From CAYWLQ01 sp964458775 (GTDB taxonomy: Bacteria > Myxococcota_A > Polyangia > JAAYKL01): a DNA stretch of 31,439 nucleotides. Position numbers and translations under genes: made by a program. Shown here piece after piece: positions 1 to 9,148 of this stretch. The notes under the pieces are model-generated. The model had not been told where the DNA came from. It saw nothing but the letters and a program-made list of their open reading frames with translations, and ran no database searches. The stretch covers positions 1 to 31,439 of the forward strand of contig CAYWLQ010000049.1 in the NCBI GenBank assembly GCA_964458775.1, read 5' to 3'. How positions within the stretch are numbered: position 1 is the first letter of the stretch; the number at the start of each line of letters is the position of its first letter.

Positions 1-2
1 CA

Positions 3-1793
3 CTGATTGAAGCAGCCGTTATGGGAAATCGAGAGATCGTTGAAATTCTGCTTAGAAAGGGCGCTAACGTTAACGAACCCCGTACCTCAGACGGGATGAC
101 CGCTCTTATGGCAGCGGTTATTTACGGTTATGAAAATGTCTTTGAACTTTTGATTGATAAAGGGGCCGACATAAATTTACAACGAAGAAGTGATGACGAC
201 TTTTTTGTAAACGGGCGACTTGCCCTCAATTCAACTATGAACGACGGGTCCACAGCACTAATTGACTCCGTTGGAAATAGCTCATGTAAAGAGAAGATTG
301 CAATTCGTTTGTTGAAAGAAGGAGCAAATGTCAATGCAATCCGAACAGAGGACGGCGCTACCGCTTTGATCAATGCGTCTTTGTCAGGTTGTGATAAAAT
401 TGTACAGCTGTTACTCGACAAAGGTGCTAATGTAAACGCGAAACAGAAAACAACGGGCTTTACTGCACTAATAGCGGCAGTCTATAATAACAATATAGAA
501 ATTGCCTCAACCCTTATTCGTCACGGTGCCGACATCCATGAAAAATCAGTTAAAGGTCAAACAGCTCTAAGGTTTGCCGTCAAACATATCGATGCCCGGC
601 TAGTTCAACTGCTTTTAGAAAACGGCGCAAATCCGAATGATCGAACCGACAACGGAGACACTGCGCTGATGGCAGCTGCTATGTATGCTAACCCAAAAAT
701 GGCGAGAATACTATTGGACAATGGCGCAAGAGCGGACATGCTGAATGCTAAAGGTTTCTCTGCCCTTACCATTGCAGCTGTTTTGGGAAACACAGAGATG
801 GTAGAATTTCTATTTAAAAGAGATACAGTACTTTATAATCAAAAACCGGACATTGTTGCTTTGGCATTTTTTGCTGCGTTAATGGCCGGTCGTACAGAGA
901 CTTTGAGAACTCTAATATCTCAGGGTGTAAATTTAGATAGTCTGATAGCCGAGAACGGTATGACCCCGCTAATAGCAGCTGTTCAACAAGGACATATTGA
1001 AATTGTAAAGCTTCTGACGGAAAACGGAGCTAATATTTTTGCACATACGAAAGACGGTACTACAGCTTTGACTACTGCCGCCCAAAAGGGATATTCTGAA
1101 ATTGAAAGATACCTTTTGGCTCAAATCGGTCCTTTAATGATTTCAATTCCCGGAGGAACCTTCTGTATGGGAACGACAGATGAATATAGTGTTGCCTACA
1201 ATGAAGAACCAAAACGGGTTAAGGTTCAATCCTTTGAAATAGACTTAACCGAAGTTACAGTATCCCGTTATAGAGCATGTGTAGAAGAAGGTAAATGTCG
1301 AAAGCCCGGGACAAAACCCTTTTGCAACTGGGGTGTTAAAGGCAAAGATAATCATCCGATAAATTGTGTTCGATGGTCAGACGCTGATGCATATTGCAAA
1401 TGGAACGGCAAACGTCTTCCTACAGAGGCAGAATGGGAATTTGCTGCGCGCGGAACAGACGGACGAAGATATTCCTGGGGCTCAACTATACAGCCAAATC
1501 AGGTGTGCGGTAGTAGGGAAAACCTGGGAACCTGTGAGGTCGGCGGCTTTGCAGCATCGGACAGCCCCTTCGGCATTAAAAACATGGGCGGGAACGTCAA
1601 AGAGCTTACTGCCACAAAGTATGATAGCGAATATTCTAAAAGATTATGCAAATCTGATAAGCATCGCTGTGTAATTAGAGGCGGTGCTTGGCGTAATATA
1701 TCTAATACATCATATCGTACATCTGCTCGTACCTATTACAACGACGACTGGGATCGAGATGACCCCAAAATTGGGTTTAGATGCGCTCGATAA
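3..1793 (+). CDS. Ankyrin-repeat protein fused to an FGE-sulfatase-like domain (5' partial)
   Basis: The frame is open to base 3 and reads as an ankyrin repeat before the first ATG (21), so the true start lies outside the window. About eleven ankyrin units fill residues 1-375 (counted from ATG 21), recognisable by TAL-AA and LL--GA-VN motifs. Residues about 378-590 form a formylglycine-generating-enzyme/SUMF1-like fold, seen as IPGGTFCMG, LPTEAEWEFAARG, GGNVKEL, RGGAW and a final GFRCAR. The paired catalytic cysteines that true FGEs carry after the RGG motif are absent (RGGAWRNISNTSYR), so oxidation of a sulfatase cysteine is unlikely. A binding or structural role is the more reasonable inference. 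No signal peptide can be judged because the N-terminus is missing. It converges on the xylose operon. The domain calls are firm; function is unknown. Confidence 0.85.
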   Translation: MIEAAVMGNREIVEILLRKGANVNEPRTSDGMTALMAAVIYGYENVFELLIDKGADINLQRRSDDDFFVNGRLALNSTMNDGSTALIDSVGNSSCKEKIAIRLLKEGANVNAIRTEDGATALINASLSGCDKIVQLLLDKGANVNAKQKTTGFTALIAAVYNNNIEIASTLIRHGADIHEKSVKGQTALRFAVKHIDARLVQLLLENGANPNDRTDNGDTALMAAAMYANPKMARILLDNGARADMLNAKGFSALTIAAVLGNTEMVEFLFKRDTVLYNQKPDIVALAFFAALMAGRTETLRTLISQGVNLDSLIAENGMTPLIAAVQQGHIEIVKLLTENGANIFAHTKDGTTALTTAAQKGYSEIERYLLAQIGPLMISIPGGTFCMGTTDEYSVAYNEEPKRVKVQSFEIDLTEVTVSRYRACVEEGKCRKPGTKPFCNWGVKGKDNHPINCVRWSDADAYCKWNGKRLPTEAEWEFAARGTDGRRYSWGSTIQPNQVCGSRENLGTCEVGGFAASDSPFGIKNMGGNVKELTATKYDSEYSKRLCKSDKHRCVIRGGAWRNISNTSYRTSARTYYNDDWDRDDPKIGFRCAR

Positions 1794-2047
1794 CCGAAAA
1801 TTCAGAGACTATTACTAAGTTGAGAGGAATAGGTACAGTTTTGAGAAAAGGAGAATAAGGAAAACAGGTACTCGACCCGGTTCGCTCACAGCTGACTGAA
1901 CTCTATCGAGAAGTAGTACTTGGAGAAGACGAAGAGCACTAGCTTGTTTTTATCCTATATATGTTTGTTCAATAACATATCATTGAGTTCTTCTAGAACG
2001 ACACAAAGAGAATACCCGGAGTAGGCCTTTTCATTTTGAACTTCGCT
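1794..2047. other. Convergent intergenic region, no clear gene
   Basis: This separates the ends of the ankyrin protein and the sugar symporter. It holds a weak inverted repeat, ATATGTT (1959-1965) and AACATAT (1974-1980), with an 8-nt loop but no U-run, so it is at best a poor terminator. The frame from 1859 to the TAG at 1940-1942 is open and reads like a protein tail (ending LGEDEEH), but it has no start codon. It may be a gene remnant. Confidence 0.4.
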
Positions 2048-3382
2048 CTACTTACCGGACCCTCTGGCTTTTAGCTCTTCTTGAATTTTGCTGAACAACT
2101 TATTATCCAGCTTATAGAACGCCAACGTTATTAGGCATGCTAATGAATATCCGGCCGGCACGAGATTGAAAAGTGCTTTTATTGCGGCTAGCGCTTCGGG
2201 AGATTGATCTTGGTTGGCTTCGTAACCTACTACAGAAAGCACAAAGGCTGCCAGCGCGCCTGCCACTGCCAGTCCCAGTTTTTGCATGAACGAGAAAAAG
2301 GCGAAGGGCAGTCCTTCTGAGCGTATTCCGGTTTTCCAGTGTCCGTATTCTACTGTGTCGGGCAGCATTCCCCATTGGGTAATTGAACAAATCATTTGCC
2401 CCCATGATGCTATTAAAGAAACAGCTATGAACAAATAGAGCGGATCATTTGGTATGTAATGACGCATTCCGTAGAACACTGCTACAATGAGGCTTCCTAT
2501 CATAAAGGCTTTTAGCTTGCCCAGATGTTTGGTTAAAAACGGCGTTGCTATTACTCCCAAGATGTTTGCCGGCAACATTATGAAAAAGAATTTTTCAAAC
2601 AGATCTACGTCACCGTAAACATATTTAAAGTAATAGAGCGCTACCGCGTTGATCGTTACCCACACACTGGTATTAAGAAACATCGCTACCGCCAAAATCA
2701 AAAGCGCATCGTTTTTGAACAAAATAGGAAATATCTGTGTAAACTTGTATTTCTCCCTGGGAATTTCCACTCGCTCTTTTGACTGGGAAAAGGCAAAGAG
2801 CAAAAGACAGGTGGACGCCGCTGCAATTATCAACATGGCTGCGGTATAGCCGGCTTGAGGGGTTTCAAAATACTTTTCTGCAAACGGTCTTACCAAGATG
2901 ATAATGCTCAAGGCCACCACCACAGCAAAGAACATTCTGTAAGTCGATATTACCGCGCGCTCCTGTTGGTCTTGAGTCATTACCGAGCTGATGGCAGAAT
3001 ACGGAAGTCCTATTGCCGTAAACATCATGCCGTGAGCTATGTAGGTAACGTATGCATATATGATCTTTCCTGTCAGCGATATGTCGGGCGTAAAAAAACA
3101 TGCAACCAAAATTAGATTTAGAGGCAAAGCACCGAACAGCAAATACGGTCTAAATCTTCCCCATCTGGTTTGGGTACGATCTACTATGTAGCCCATAATC
3201 GGATCATTGATTGCATCCCATACCCTGGCTGCCAAAAACAACCCGGCGACGTGGCCGGCGGGAATGCCGAATACGTCTGTGTAAAAGAACGCCAGGTAAA
3301 ACCCCATCATCTGAAAATTTAGATTAATACCCAAATCACCGATGCTGTATCCGAAGATCTCTCTTTGTTTTAGCGGTCTCAT
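2048..3382 (-). CDS. GPH-family sugar:cation symporter (xyloside/xylose transporter)
   Basis: A 444-residue, twelve-helix major-facilitator protein of the glycoside-pentoside-hexuronide:cation symporter family (MelB/XylP/XynB type). The diagnostic stretch is near residues 55-85: WDAINDPIMGYIVDRT followed by RWGRFRPYLLFGA. The N-terminus starts straight into helix 1 with no signal peptide. It is the last gene of the operon. Its ATG (3382-3380) overlaps the TGA of the upstream beta-xylosidase (3381-3379) as ATGA, the classic arrangement for translational coupling. By context it should import xylose or short xylo-oligosaccharides with H+ or Na+, but the sugar cannot be read from sequence. Family confidence is high; substrate is inferred from neighbours. 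Confidence 0.9.
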   Translation of the reverse strand: MRPLKQREIFGYSIGDLGINLNFQMMGFYLAFFYTDVFGIPAGHVAGLFLAARVWDAINDPIMGYIVDRTQTRWGRFRPYLLFGALPLNLILVACFFTPDISLTGKIIYAYVTYIAHGMMFTAIGLPYSAISSVMTQDQQERAVISTYRMFFAVVVALSIIILVRPFAEKYFETPQAGYTAAMLIIAAASTCLLLFAFSQSKERVEIPREKYKFTQIFPILFKNDALLILAVAMFLNTSVWVTINAVALYYFKYVYGDVDLFEKFFFIMLPANILGVIATPFLTKHLGKLKAFMIGSLIVAVFYGMRHYIPNDPLYLFIAVSLIASWGQMICSITQWGMLPDTVEYGHWKTGIRSEGLPFAFFSFMQKLGLAVAGALAAFVLSVVGYEANQDQSPEALAAIKALFNLVPAGYSLACLITLAFYKLDNKLFSKIQEELKARGSGK

Positions 3383-4954
3383 TTAATGATTTTCTCCATT
3401 TTAAACCAATCGAAATCGGCAAAGCGTTTTCTTCCGGAAAGGTCTTGAACACAAACGCCGGCAAAGGCGCCTGTAAATTTAACTTCGACTTTGTATTCGT
3501 CCGAAATAACCGTGGCATCCAACAAAGGACCGAAGATTTTCCAGTCGTCCTTTTGCNNNNNNNNNNAGCCCGCCGTAGCGCATTTCACCTTTTAAATAAA
3601 CCGGACCGGGTTTGAGACGCGCTTCGACTCCCGGATAAACAGGGCTGTTGTTCGCTTCGCAGGTTAAGATCCCCAAGCATCTTCCTTTTTCATCGGCGGA
3701 CATATAAAGATAATGATAGTTAGTTGTGTCGTAATAAAAAATCAGACCGGCTGTCTGCTGGAAATATTCGGGATCAAATTCCAGTACAGTGGAAGCAGCA
3801 ATTTCAAAATCCGTAATACGTATTGCCGCAAGGCTTTGACGATGTTTCGAAAACAGCGACTCCCGGCCGTAAAGCCTAAGATGTCCCGGTCTTTCGGTAA
3901 GGTTAAGCCATGAGGGATCGGCAAACTCTCTCAAGGTGTTAAATTCTAAATTGAGATTAGGCGAATTAAAATCATCAAAAAAGTTAACCGTCTTAGAATC
4001 CCTTTCAAAATTATGTTCCAAAAATTTAGGCGAAACAACTTCTACAGCGGGAGTATTGCCGCCTCCGCTTATTCTAGGCCATCCTTCAGCATCCCACTCA
4101 ACAGCTTGTATCGCCGTTTCCCTGCCGAGAGTACATCGCCGCTCAGGCATTACGGGTCTGCCCGTTAAATGAACAAAGTACCATTTGCCGTTTTGAGTTT
4201 CGACAAAAGAACCGTGACCGGCTCTCTGAAGCGGCAAGGTAATGTCGTACTTGGAGGTAATAAGGGGATTGTCAGGCATAACTTCATACTGGCCGAAAAT
4301 GGTACGGGCTCTTGCTACGGTTGCAGCGTGATCCCAAGACGTGCCTCCTTCGGCAGTTAGAAGATAATACCATCCGTCTTTTTTATAGAGATGCGGACCT
4401 TCCACCAAACCGTGCTCAGTGCCTTTAAATATGTTGCGGATGGGGCCTGTCAAACATCGGCGCTCTGCGTCGTATTCTTGCAAAAGAATGCCGGCAAAAC
4501 GATTCTTGCCTGGACGATGATCCCACAACATATTGAGCAGCCATTTCTTGCCGTCGTCATCGTGAAATAGCGATGCGTCAAAACCGCTGCTGTTTAGATA
4601 CACAGGTTCGGACCAAGGTCCGTCTATTGAAGGCGCCGTTATCAAGTAGTTGTGACAGTCTTTAAAAGCACCGGTCCAGGCTTTTACATCGGTATAAATC
4701 AGATGGAACAAGCCGTCTGAATATGTAAGGCAAGGCGCCCAGATACCGCCGTTATCCTCATTGCCTATCATATTTAGCTGGTCCGGTCTTGTAATAGCGT
4801 AGCCTACAGGTCTCCAATGCTTTAGGTCTTTAGAGTGATGAAGTCTTACGCCGGGAAGCCACTGAAAGGTGGAGTTGGCTATATAGTAATCGTCTCCGAC
4901 CCGACATATCGACGGGTCAGGGTGAAATCCCGGCAGGATTGGATTGGTTATCAT
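3379..4954 (-). CDS. GH43 beta-xylosidase, interrupted by an assembly gap
   Basis: Glycoside hydrolase family 43 enzyme that would cleave xylose from xylo-oligosaccharides in the cytoplasm (no signal peptide). The N-terminal five-bladed propeller (about residues 1-310) shows NPILPGFHPDPSICR with Asp13 as likely general base, GFDASLFHDDDG with the pKa-modulating Asp, and VEGPHLYK with the likely acid Glu. A C-terminal beta-sandwich follows and ends with GAFAGVCVQDLSGR and ADFDWF, as in XynB-type enzymes. Ten Ns at 3557-3566 break the frame. The downstream piece to the TGA at 3379 continues the family alignment, so I join them; the true gap length must be a multiple of three. ATG 4954 overlaps the xylA stop by one base (TAATG), and its own stop overlaps the transporter start. 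Confidence 0.88.
3557..3566. other. Assembly gap (10 Ns)
   Basis: Ten undetermined bases inside the beta-xylosidase C-terminal domain. They look like a fixed-length scaffolding placeholder, because 10 is not the length that restores the reading frame. A few residues of the beta-sandwich are missing from the protein. Confidence 0.97.
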
Positions 4955-6297
4955 TATTTGTCGCCGCTGAGAATGTATTGGTTAATGATGTTTTCGACCA
5001 GTTCTTGTTTTCCGCTGATCATCGGCGATGCTTCGCGTGATGCTGCTATTTTTGCAAGGTCTTCGAGTGACAGTTCACCCTTGCTAAAACGAAGTCCGTC
5101 GCCCTGTTCATAGGATTTATAACGGTCTTTCTTCATTGCAGGAACAGGTGATTTCTCAATTATTTTGGCCGCCAATTCAAGCCCTTTTGCAAAGGTATCC
5201 ATGCCGCCTATATGAGCGATAAAAATATCTTCCAGATCGGTAGAGGGACGTCTCAGTTTTGCATCAAAATTAAGACCGCCGGTTTTAAAGCCTCCCGACT
5301 GCAAAACAATCATCATTGCTTCGGTTGCCTGGTAGATGTCCGTCGGGAACTGATCGGTGTCCCAACCGAGCTGAGGATCTCCGCGATTGGCATCGATACT
5401 GCCCAGCATGTCCGCATCCGCAGCAGTTTGAAGCTCATGAGAAAAAGTATGCCCCGCCAAAGTAGCGTGGTTGGCTTCGATATTAAGTTTAAAATCTTTC
5501 TCAAGCCCATGAGCTTTTAGGAAGCCTATTACGGTAGCCGCATCAAAATCATATTGATGGGTTGACGGCTCTTTGGGTTTGGGCTCTATCAGGAATGTGC
5601 CTTTAAAACCTTGTTTCCTGGCATAGTCTCTGGCTAGGGTCAAAAAACGGCCCATGTTATCCAACTCGCGCTTCATGTCTGTAAGCATTAAGTGAACATA
5701 ACCCTCGCGACCGCCCCAAAACACGTAGTTTTCGCCGCCCAGAGCAATTGTCGCGTCAATGGCCGCTTTAACCTGAGCAGCTCCCTGAGTAAGAATGTCA
5801 AACTCGGGATTCGTAGAAGCGCCGTTCATGTAACGCTTATGAGAAAACAAATTGGCGGTTCCCCACAACAATTTAACGCCGGTAGCAGCTTGTCTTTCTT
5901 TTGCGAGTTCAACAATAGTCGCCAGGTTTTTCTCGGATTCCAAAACAGTTTTTCCCTCGGGTGCGATGTCTCTGTCGTGAAAGCAGTAAAACGGAACACC
6001 CAGCTTGGTAACAAATTCAAAAGCCGCGTCCAATTTGTCTTTGGCATTATCCATAGCGCAATCGGAAGTATTCCAAGAAAACGTCCGGGTCCCTTTTCCA
6101 AACGGATCGGCGCTGTCACCTACAAAAGTATGCCAGTATGCAACGGCAAACCTGAGATGCTCCTCCATGGTTTTGCCCATGACTTTTTTGTCTTTGTCAT
6201 AAAACTTAAACGCTAAGGGGTTGTCGGAAGCTGTACCTTCGTAAGCTATTTTTCCGATTCCTGCAAAATGTTCTTTGTTTCCTTTGAAGTATGTCAT
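4954..6297 (-). CDS. xylA: Xylose isomerase
   Basis: Converts D-xylose to D-xylulose in the cytoplasm with two divalent metals. The 447-residue length and the N-terminal extension place it with class II (group II) xylose isomerases. Visible active-site landmarks are CFHDRD with the ring-opening His at residue 107, the FWGGREGY segment, metal-ligand regions FLIEPKPKEPSTHQYD and LNIEANHATLAGH, and SIDANRGDPQLGWDTD, and the C-terminal GGLNFDAKLRR. A strong ribosome binding site (AGGAG, 8 bases before the ATG) fixes the start. It lies 13 bp after xylB and its stop overlaps the beta-xylosidase ATG, so it belongs to a tight operon. Confidence 0.97.
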   Translation of the reverse strand: MTYFKGNKEHFAGIGKIAYEGTASDNPLAFKFYDKDKKVMGKTMEEHLRFAVAYWHTFVGDSADPFGKGTRTFSWNTSDCAMDNAKDKLDAAFEFVTKLGVPFYCFHDRDIAPEGKTVLESEKNLATIVELAKERQAATGVKLLWGTANLFSHKRYMNGASTNPEFDILTQGAAQVKAAIDATIALGGENYVFWGGREGYVHLMLTDMKRELDNMGRFLTLARDYARKQGFKGTFLIEPKPKEPSTHQYDFDAATVIGFLKAHGLEKDFKLNIEANHATLAGHTFSHELQTAADADMLGSIDANRGDPQLGWDTDQFPTDIYQATEAMMIVLQSGGFKTGGLNFDAKLRRPSTDLEDIFIAHIGGMDTFAKGLELAAKIIEKSPVPAMKKDRYKSYEQGDGLRFSKGELSLEDLAKIAASREASPMISGKQELVENIINQYILSGDK

Positions 6298-6310
6298 AAC
6301 TTTTTCTCCT

Positions 6311-7822
6311 CTAGTTGTTTTTCTTAAAATGCGGGGTTAATAGATTCAGAGAATCCATGTATTTATCAAATGCTATAGTGTATGCTTCAACCGATTTGGG
6401 TTCGGGGCTAATGGTTTCACCGCGCAATTTGCCGTGAGTTTTATATATTGCTTCCATTGTTTCTTCATCACCGGCTTCCGAATTGAACATCCAAAGAGCT
6501 TGAAGAGCAGCTCCGAAAGCGGCCGATTCCTCTATTTCAGGACAGGCAATATCGCAATTAAAAATGTTTGCCGCCATCTGACGCCAAAGGGGGCTCTTGG
6601 CGCCGCCGCCGGTAAGATGAATTCGTGAAGGATTTAACCCTTGTTTCTTGAAAGCAGCCAAGCCGAATTTTAGACCGAAAAGAGCGGATTCTAAGGCAGA
6701 TCGAAACAGGTTGGGTCGATTCATATTGTGGGGTGTAAGTCCCAAAATCGTCCCTGTCGCTGCCGGCAGATTCGGCGTTCTCTCGCCGTTGTAAAACGGC
6801 ACTGTTACAAGGCCGTTTGAGCCGGGAGGTGCCTCAGCAGCTAGAGAATCAAATTCCTTGACGGGAAGGTCAAACAAATTTCTGGTCAACTCAGATGCAA
6901 CAGTGCAGTTCATGGTGCAGACCAAGGGCAGCCATCCGCCGGTGGATGAGCAAAAAGCCGCAAAAGCGCCGTCCGGGTCAATCGCAGGGTGCGATGAAAA
7001 ACCGAACAAAGTGCCCGAAGTGCCGAGACTGGCGGTAAAAACACCATCCGAAACACATCCGGTACCCGCCGCCGCCATCATATTATCGCCTCCTCCGGCC
7101 GAAACCTTAACGCCGTGGGAAAAGCCGAATTTTTGCGCAAATTCAGGTCGCAAAACGCCTATTGCCTTATTGGGAGCGACAAATGAAGACGGCAGACAAG
7201 AAGAGAGATCGCGATCAGCATCCATAGCTTTTAAAACATCTTTTGCCCAAGTACGGTCGCTGATATTTAAAAATCCCGTTCCCGATGCATCGCCGTACTC
7301 CATGGCATAAACACCGGTCAAATAATAGTTAACATAATCGTGAGGTAAGAGCACCTGAGCCAATTGCTCATAAATCCTGGGTCTATGATTTTTAAGCCAT
7401 CTAATTTTAGGTGCAGTATAGCCCGGGACAATAGGATTTCCGACCTGAGCAATAAGTTTGTCCCTGCCGCCGTAAGCAGCAGTAATCTCCTCGCATTCCG
7501 CCTCTGTCGAAGTATCATTCCAGAGTTTTGCGTTGTAAATTACCTCGCCGTCAGAATTCAAAGGAACAAAGCCGTGTTGCTGTCCCGATACACCGATGCA
7601 TTTGACGAAACGCAAAATATCCGGTCCTATTTCAACAAGACATTTTTCAATAGCTGCAATCCACCAAGAAGCCTGCTGCTCAGAAGTGCCGTCGGGTTGT
7701 TGAATTATATCGTGAGGGGCGGAAGCAACCGCCAAGATTTTTTTATCTTCGACATCGTACACAAGCACCTTAGTGCTCTGCGTCCCCACGTCGATTCCCA
7801 GTGTTACGTGGCTTAAAGGCAT
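6311..7822 (-). CDS. xylB: Xylulokinase
   Basis: FGGY-family carbohydrate kinase that phosphorylates D-xylulose to xylulose 5-phosphate for the pentose phosphate pathway. At 503 residues it has the usual length. The N-terminal ATPase-fold phosphate loop is GIDVGTQSTKVLVYD (residues 9-23), the substrate region includes SGQQHGFV, and the C-terminal FGGY signature region contains HLTGGGAKSPLWRQMAANIF. It is the first gene of the xyl operon. A GGAG ten bases before the ATG is a rather distant ribosome binding site. No xylose regulator gene (XylR of ROK or AraC type) lies in the window, so control must come from elsewhere, perhaps through the palindrome in its leader. Confidence 0.95.
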   Translation of the reverse strand: MPLSHVTLGIDVGTQSTKVLVYDVEDKKILAVASAPHDIIQQPDGTSEQQASWWIAAIEKCLVEIGPDILRFVKCIGVSGQQHGFVPLNSDGEVIYNAKLWNDTSTEAECEEITAAYGGRDKLIAQVGNPIVPGYTAPKIRWLKNHRPRIYEQLAQVLLPHDYVNYYLTGVYAMEYGDASGTGFLNISDRTWAKDVLKAMDADRDLSSCLPSSFVAPNKAIGVLRPEFAQKFGFSHGVKVSAGGGDNMMAAAGTGCVSDGVFTASLGTSGTLFGFSSHPAIDPDGAFAAFCSSTGGWLPLVCTMNCTVASELTRNLFDLPVKEFDSLAAEAPPGSNGLVTVPFYNGERTPNLPAATGTILGLTPHNMNRPNLFRSALESALFGLKFGLAAFKKQGLNPSRIHLTGGGAKSPLWRQMAANIFNCDIACPEIEESAAFGAALQALWMFNSEAGDEETMEAIYKTHGKLRGETISPEPKSVEAYTIAFDKYMDSLNLLTPHFKKNN

Positions 7823-7928
7823 TTTAAATTGGCTCCAATAAGGTCGACTTTTTTCCCGAAACCGTCAATTAAGGAAATTACAGTATGCTAAAGAATGATG
7901 CAATCTTCTTAATGTAACTATATGTAAA

Positions 7929-7953
7929 AAAAAGACATTTCTAGTGTCTTTTT
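7929..7953 (-). promoter_or_regulatory. Perfect inverted repeat in the xyl operon leader
   Basis: The arms are AAAAAGACA (7929-7937) and TGTCTTTTT (7945-7953) with a 7-nt loop. It lies about 14-38 bases after the predicted start of transcription and about 107 bases before xylB. It could be a repressor operator that blocks elongation, or a short terminator-like hairpin, since both strands end in a T-rich arm. The symmetry is seen directly; the role is inferred. Confidence 0.5.
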
Positions 7954-7973
7954 GCAAAAAACCAAACAGTAGA

Positions 7974-8002
7974 ATTATAGACAATTGACCGGTTTTCATA
8001 AA
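7974..8002 (-). promoter_or_regulatory. Candidate sigma-70 promoter for xylBA operon
   Basis: On the minus strand a perfect -10 box TATAAT (complement of 7974-7979) follows a weak -35 TTTATG (complement of 7997-8002) by 17 bases. Transcription would start near 7967 and read into the leader hairpin and xylB. The -35 matches consensus at only three of six positions. Confidence 0.5.
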
Positions 8003-8205
8003 AGAAGAGGCGTTTTAAAAGAAGCTGACCAAGCGAGCCGGATGCAGTTCAGAAAATATCGTGAAAATGCAAGTCGGCAAGTACCTACTTGGACACGGTA
8101 TGCCTTGATCTTGTCAGCAAAATACGAATGAATGGCGCGGGACCGTTTCGATTGTTCATACCGAACAGCAGCACAGCACTTGGGCACTGTCGATCTCGCC
8201 CCCCG

Positions 8206-9027
8206 TTAAATCATTGCCGAATTTATGGCCTGCCGAACTATTTTGACAAGACCATCAGTACCTGAAATATCTGTTCCGGGTCTAATCTCAAGAGGTTTTG
8301 AAATAGTTCCGATATGCGTTTCTTTGTTATTCGGATCAAAACCGGTAACAGTTATCGTGTAAACATCCCAGTTTAGTTTATCAAACAAATAGCTTTGTCC
8401 TTTTTGATCACAAGCAAGTTGTCCGGAATCATGATTGTTAAGAGATGAAGTTCCCTTAAGTGTAATATTGACATTTTTTACATTGTTCCAATCACCGGCA
8501 CAGCTTCCTGCTTCAAAATCCCAAGTAACTTCAATTGAACCCTTGTTTATTCTCATATCAAATTGAATAATTTCGTCATTGCTATTAGGAATAACAACAA
8601 CATTTGTCCCTAAATAATATGCTCTAATTTCAGGTACAAAATTATCAGAATCATCATTCAAATCACCGGTATCGCTCTCTTCAATGGAAGGGGGTACTTC
8701 TACTGGATCCTCAGCCATAGCTTCTACTTTGACAAAATATGATCCTCTGTTTAGGTCTTCTACAACAAAGTATCCCTCAGAACAAGGTACACTGACCGTC
8801 TTAATCGGATCTACCGCTGTCTCGCTACTGAACACTCGAACACGAATAGTCTCAAACTTTAGAGTTCCTCCCCCTAAACTTGTAGGAAGCTGTTGACTGC
8901 AAACTTCCCGCAAACCTGAAAATAACCACACTCCTTTAAAATCATAGGTTTTTGAATCATTGGAAAGGTTGGTATCCGTATCTGTATCAGTATCCGTATC
9001 GGCGTCTGTATCTGTGTTATTATCCAT
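8206..9027 (-). CDS. Secreted-type protein with Thr-Asp repeat linker and beta-sandwich domains
   Basis: Not a named family. The first 20 residues are a low-complexity Asn/Thr/Asp stretch (DTDTDTDTDT), a linker typical of surface lipoproteins in Bradymonadota and some Myxococcota. The remainder is beta-rich: residues about 45-100 resemble a carboxypeptidase-regulatory-like module (FVVEDLNRGSYFVKVE), and about 165-250 look like a second module (VTWDFEAG and VYTITVTGFDP). Four cysteines could form disulfides. No signal peptide precedes the ATG at 9027. However, the same frame stays open upstream for more than 55 codons with a hydrophobic IILLINILL stretch, so the true N-terminus was probably longer and has been altered by tandem duplication. 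The start shown is therefore provisional. Role unknown. Confidence 0.6.
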   Translation of the reverse strand: MDNNTDTDADTDTDTDTDTNLSNDSKTYDFKGVWLFSGLREVCSQQLPTSLGGGTLKFETIRVRVFSSETAVDPIKTVSVPCSEGYFVVEDLNRGSYFVKVEAMAEDPVEVPPSIEESDTGDLNDDSDNFVPEIRAYYLGTNVVVIPNSNDEIIQFDMRINKGSIEVTWDFEAGSCAGDWNNVKNVNITLKGTSSLNNHDSGQLACDQKGQSYLFDKLNWDVYTITVTGFDPNNKETHIGTISKPLEIRPGTDISGTDGLVKIVRQAINSAMI

Positions 9028-9050
9028 ATATGTGTCCGCGTCGGTATCCG

Positions 9051-9148
9051 AACTCTGATAAGGGAACTCTGATAAGGGACATTGTTTAATAAAATGAGGG
9101 AAACTCTGATAAGGGACATTGTTTAATAAAATGTTGATTAATAAAATG
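9051..9148. repeat. Tandem micro-duplications (37-bp and 14-bp units)
   Basis: The 14-mer AACTCTGATAAGGG occurs at 9051-9064, 9065-9078 and 9102-9115. The 21-base block 9076-9096 recurs exactly at 9113-9133, and TTAATAAAATG appears a third time at 9138-9148. In effect a 37-bp unit (9065-9101) is duplicated at once. On the minus strand each unit contains ACAATGTCCC, close to the TCARTGTCC motif found beside other micro-duplications in this window. Confidence 0.9.

Larger units (their letters stand above)
7823..8205. other. Intergenic region upstream of the xyl operon
   Basis: Beyond the promoter and palindrome (7929-8002) I see no convincing gene. A 63-codon minus-strand frame (7996-8187) and short plus-strand frames are present, but none has a ribosome binding site or recognisable motifs. 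The part from 8000 to 8200 is richer in GC than the leader and could be a decayed gene. Confidence 0.4.

Noticed and set aside
1366..1674. Plus-strand frame of 102 codons inside the ankyrin/FGE gene
   Set aside because: It is a shadow of the FGE-like domain in another frame.
9028..9119. Alternative minus-strand frame with Ile/Arg/Thr-rich protein (about 81 residues)
   Set aside because: It translates the tandem duplication and the Thr-Asp linker out of frame; there is no family signal and composition is repetitive.
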